Assembly: GCF_002236805.1 (NCBI RefSeq)
Contig: NZ_NIQA01000012.1
Location: forward strand, 1-36,751
DNA length: 36,751 nt
Source: Pusillimonas sp. T2
Lineage (GTDB): Bacteria; Pseudomonadota; Gammaproteobacteria; Burkholderiales; Burkholderiaceae_B
Reading direction: 5' to 3'
Below the pieces are notes generated by a model. The model saw nothing but the letters and a program-made list of their open reading frames with translations, was not told the origin of the DNA and ran no database searches. This document shows positions 34,550 through 36,751 of this stretch, piece after piece. The position numbers and the translations under genes are program-made. Numbering within the stretch: the first letter of the stretch is position 1; every line of letters starts with the position of its first letter.

Positions 34550-36043
34550 TTGTTTAAACACGCCCAACTCGAATCTGTTAAAGCCTGGATCGGCGATCCC
34601 GCGCAAAACGCCCTGCCGCTGTATACGCGCATACAGCGTGGCATCCGGCAATTGATTCTCGATGGCACGTTGGACGTCGGTAAGCCGCTACCCGCATCAC
34701 GTGCCTTGGCGAAATCACTAAACGTATCCCGCGATACGATCGAATCGGCCTATAGCCAGCTGCATGCTGAAGGCTTTATTGAGCGGCGTGTTGGCAGTGG
34801 TAGCTTCATCTCGGAACGAGTACATCGGCTCCCAAGACGTCAGTCAGTTCAGCAGACCAAGCTTAGCGATGAGGTTCGACCTCTTAGCCGACGCGGTAGC
34901 ACAATGTTCCAGGGCGGTGGCTTGCGAGACTTCCTGGCGCCTAGACCCTTCGCGCCAGGCATACCGGAAACACGCAATTTTCCACTACAGACATGGGAAC
35001 GCCTGGAACGACAAGTACTTAAAGAATATGGAACAAAGGCGTTGACGCACAGTGACCCGCAAGGGTTAGAGCCGCTGCGCCGCGCAATTGCAGATTATGT
35101 GAACCTCGAGCGCGGTGCGCACGCAACACCCGAGCGCATAGTCGTACTGACCAGCTCACAACAAGCGATGACACTATGCGCTAACGTGCTGTTAGACCCG
35201 GGGGACTCAATTTTTATTGAAGATCCGGTCTACCAAGGCGCACGGAAAGCATTCGATGCTGCAGGTTTGACTTGTGTACCCGTACCGCTAGACACCAATG
35301 GCCTGCTGGTGGAGCATCTTGAGAACGCCGCAAAGACATCCGGCAATTCAGCCAAGGCCGTTTATCTCACACCGTCACACCAATTTCCTACCGGGGCCAC
35401 CCTTGCGTTGGACCGACGGTTAGCCATCATTGAATGGGCCAGGCAATACCAAAGCTGGATCATCGAAGATGACTACGACAGCGAATTTCATTACGAAGGT
35501 AAACCGACGGCCTGCGTGCAGGGCCTAGACCCCTATGACCGTACCATTTATATCGGGACGTTCACCAAATCATTATTTCCGGCCCTGCGTATTGGCTACA
35601 TGATCCTGCCTTCAAAACTGGTGGTTCCAATGACGGTAGCGCGCACATTGCTGGACGGCCACAGCGCGGCCATTCCACAACTTACACTGACTCGGTTTAT
35701 CGAGGGAGGTCATTTCGGCGCGCATATAAGAATCATGCGTGCTGTTTACGCCGAACGACGCGACACGCTGGCAGAACTGATACATAAGCACTTAGGTGAA
35801 TTCGTAACGTCGTACGTGCCTGCCGGAGGGATGCAGATGCCCTGCCTGCTTAATAAAAACATTTCCGAAAAAAAATTGGTGGATTCCGCGAAAAAAGCGG
35901 GTGTTGATCTATTGGGACTCAGTTCACTTCATGCGTCAGATCCGCTGAAAGCCGGCTTTCTCATGGGATTTGCTGCCCATGCCCCACACGAAATGGAAGT
36001 CGCCATAAAAAAGCTAGCGGGTATTATGCGTGTGCTCTCGTAG
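34550..36043 (+). CDS. pdxR: MocR/PdxR-like GntR-family regulator with aminotransferase domain
   Basis: A 497-residue protein; the start is a TTG at 34550, placed about 22 residues before the conserved PLYTRIQRGIR and without a clear ribosome site. Residues 23-90 are a GntR winged helix (LPASRALAKSLNVSRDTIESAYSQL). Residues from about 125 form a fold-type I aminotransferase-like domain with IIEDDYDSEFHYEG (304-317) and PLP lysine Lys340 (GTFTKSLFPALRIGY). Such regulators sense PLP or an amine-PLP adduct. Being divergent from yggS-glyA, both PLP-linked, it is likely a PdxR-type controller of vitamin B6 or PLP use. The gene name is tentative. Confidence 0.85.
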   Translation: MFKHAQLESVKAWIGDPAQNALPLYTRIQRGIRQLILDGTLDVGKPLPASRALAKSLNVSRDTIESAYSQLHAEGFIERRVGSGSFISERVHRLPRRQSVQQTKLSDEVRPLSRRGSTMFQGGGLRDFLAPRPFAPGIPETRNFPLQTWERLERQVLKEYGTKALTHSDPQGLEPLRRAIADYVNLERGAHATPERIVVLTSSQQAMTLCANVLLDPGDSIFIEDPVYQGARKAFDAAGLTCVPVPLDTNGLLVEHLENAAKTSGNSAKAVYLTPSHQFPTGATLALDRRLAIIEWARQYQSWIIEDDYDSEFHYEGKPTACVQGLDPYDRTIYIGTFTKSLFPALRIGYMILPSKLVVPMTVARTLLDGHSAAIPQLTLTRFIEGGHFGAHIRIMRAVYAERRDTLAELIHKHLGEFVTSYVPAGGMQMPCLLNKNISEKKLVDSAKKAGVDLLGLSSLHASDPLKAGFLMGFAAHAPHEMEVAIKKLAGIMRVLS

Positions 36044-36113
36044 AAAATTGCGATGTTCCGTAGGCTAGCCGCAGTCGATCAGACCGCGTGCCGTTCGATA
36101 CGCTAAATGAAGG

Positions 36114-36638
36114 TTAGGCGTACCTTGCCGCAAGTTTGAGGAACTGCCCAAATGCGAAAAGCGCCCTATCAATTTTTCGGGCATTGTTTCCTCCGAAAGT
36201 GCGTAGAAAAGGGATGTACTCATCTTTATAGGCTGCATACTTCTGCTTATTCGTCGTACCGATCTCAACGATCTGGCCAGTCTTAATGTATTGCATCGCG
36301 CGAAACGTATGCTGATCGAAGATAGGCCACTTCTCTGGCTCTAAGCAGTGCAGATAAAAGATGTTCCAGATCGCGCCGCCAGGTTCCTTGTGATTGAGGT
36401 AACGAGCGCGATGATCGCCGCTGAAAATCAATGGGTAATTTTCTAGAATGCTGCGCGTCTTAGACTTGGATATGACGCCTCCGTTTTTCCACTCAAAAAG
36501 CTCGTGGCGAGACTTCTCGGTCAGCGGCAAGCCGATGTTCTGTGTGTACTTTTCTTCTGCTGGATATTCGTACTTCGCTTGCCAATGCTCTAAGAAGGAC
36601 GTTTTATCTTTTGTTTTAATTTCGAAAGAAAAATGCAT
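36114..36638 (-). CDS. Protein of unknown function, possible DNA-glycosylase-like fold
   Basis: A 174-residue protein from the ATG at 36638; a TTG eight codons earlier is an alternative. I do not recognise it with confidence. The stretch IFYLHCLEPEKWPIFDQHTFRAMQYI (split: FYLHCLEPEKWPIFDQH, then TFRAM) resembles helix-hairpin-helix glycosylase-like proteins in which a P-I-x-D-x-H segment precedes a helix. There is no signal peptide or membrane segment. It is more AT-rich than the neighbouring genes and stands alone at the right edge, suggesting a horizontally acquired gene. Confidence 0.55.
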   Translation of the reverse strand: MHFSFEIKTKDKTSFLEHWQAKYEYPAEEKYTQNIGLPLTEKSRHELFEWKNGGVISKSKTRSILENYPLIFSGDHRARYLNHKEPGGAIWNIFYLHCLEPEKWPIFDQHTFRAMQYIKTGQIVEIGTTNKQKYAAYKDEYIPFLRTFGGNNARKIDRALFAFGQFLKLAARYA

Positions 36639-36727
36639 GGGTAGCACAGAGGTTCCTAGCAACTAGTATTACTGTAAATACTGTAGCAGACATGCCGAAT
36701 AGCCGCTTTACTGTATATGCGCGAGAG

Positions 36728-36751
36728 GCAGCTTTGGGTCGAAAACAGCCA
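36728..36751 (+). repeat. Degenerate intergenic repeat, copy C (cut by the window end)
   Basis: Begins GCAGCTTTGGGTCG and ends GCCA at the last base. Its first eight bases equal those of copy B. A weaker relative (ACTTCTGGCCG) is at 11-21. Confidence 0.4.

Noticed and set aside
1-36751. CRISPR arrays, tRNA or rRNA genes, intact insertion sequences
   Set aside because: I looked for regularly spaced repeats, tRNA cloverleaf signatures and transposase motifs and saw none.

Overview
The window (about 36.8 kb, roughly 55% GC by eye) looks like chromosome of an aerobic betaproteobacterium, most likely Alcaligenaceae (Advenella/Pusillimonas/Bordetella relatives). I base this on codon usage and on the mix of nitrilase, TonB/PepSY and MocR genes. 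It is inference: no rRNA or other taxonomic marker is present.

1-10,609, defence island, all on the minus strand. In transcription order it holds a DUF262/DUF1524 (GmrSD-type) nuclease, HsdM, HsdS, HsdR (a full type I restriction-modification system), a YgjP/DUF45 zinc metallopeptidase overlapping the hsdR stop, then a ThsB-like TIR protein and a caspase-like protease. The TIR-caspase pair fits type IV Thoeris, a recently described design in which a TIR-made nucleotide signal activates a protease. Degenerate copies of an intergenic repeat lie at 1778-1805 and 10,786-10,813, inside and beside the island.

10,610-11,940, remnant of an integrative element: a short unknown ORF with a strong terminator, a zinc-ribbon/glycine-rich membrane-type protein, and a DUF932 pseudogene broken by a frameshift and a stop codon.

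11,983-25,711, metabolic and transport genes: an exported VOC protein, a beta-barrel outer-membrane protein, a nitrilase divergent from a spermidine-synthase-like protein, a DUF2946/TonB-receptor/PepSY metal-uptake cluster, a methyl-accepting chemotaxis pseudogene with internal deletions, YnfA, a LodA/LodB quinoprotein amino-acid oxidase pair preceded by a small Tat-signal protein, and a DJ-1/PfpI family protein.

26,087-31,340, methionine cluster: a MetR-like LysR regulator, MesX (DUF1852), MesD (core methionine synthase without a folate domain), a flavin reductase, and a MetF-like methylenetetrahydrofolate reductase with an eight-cysteine C-terminal domain. A perfect MetR-type palindrome precedes the regulator and a one-mismatch copy precedes mesX. 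From memory, MesD/MesX is an oxygen-dependent methionine synthase whose methyl donor was not identified. The two redox genes here suggest how the methyl group could be supplied, which makes this the most interesting part of the window.

31,460-36,662: a DUF1345 membrane protein, glyA and the PLP-homeostasis gene yggS on the minus strand, a divergent PdxR-like MocR regulator with repeat elements in the shared promoter, and an AT-richer gene of unknown function at the right edge.
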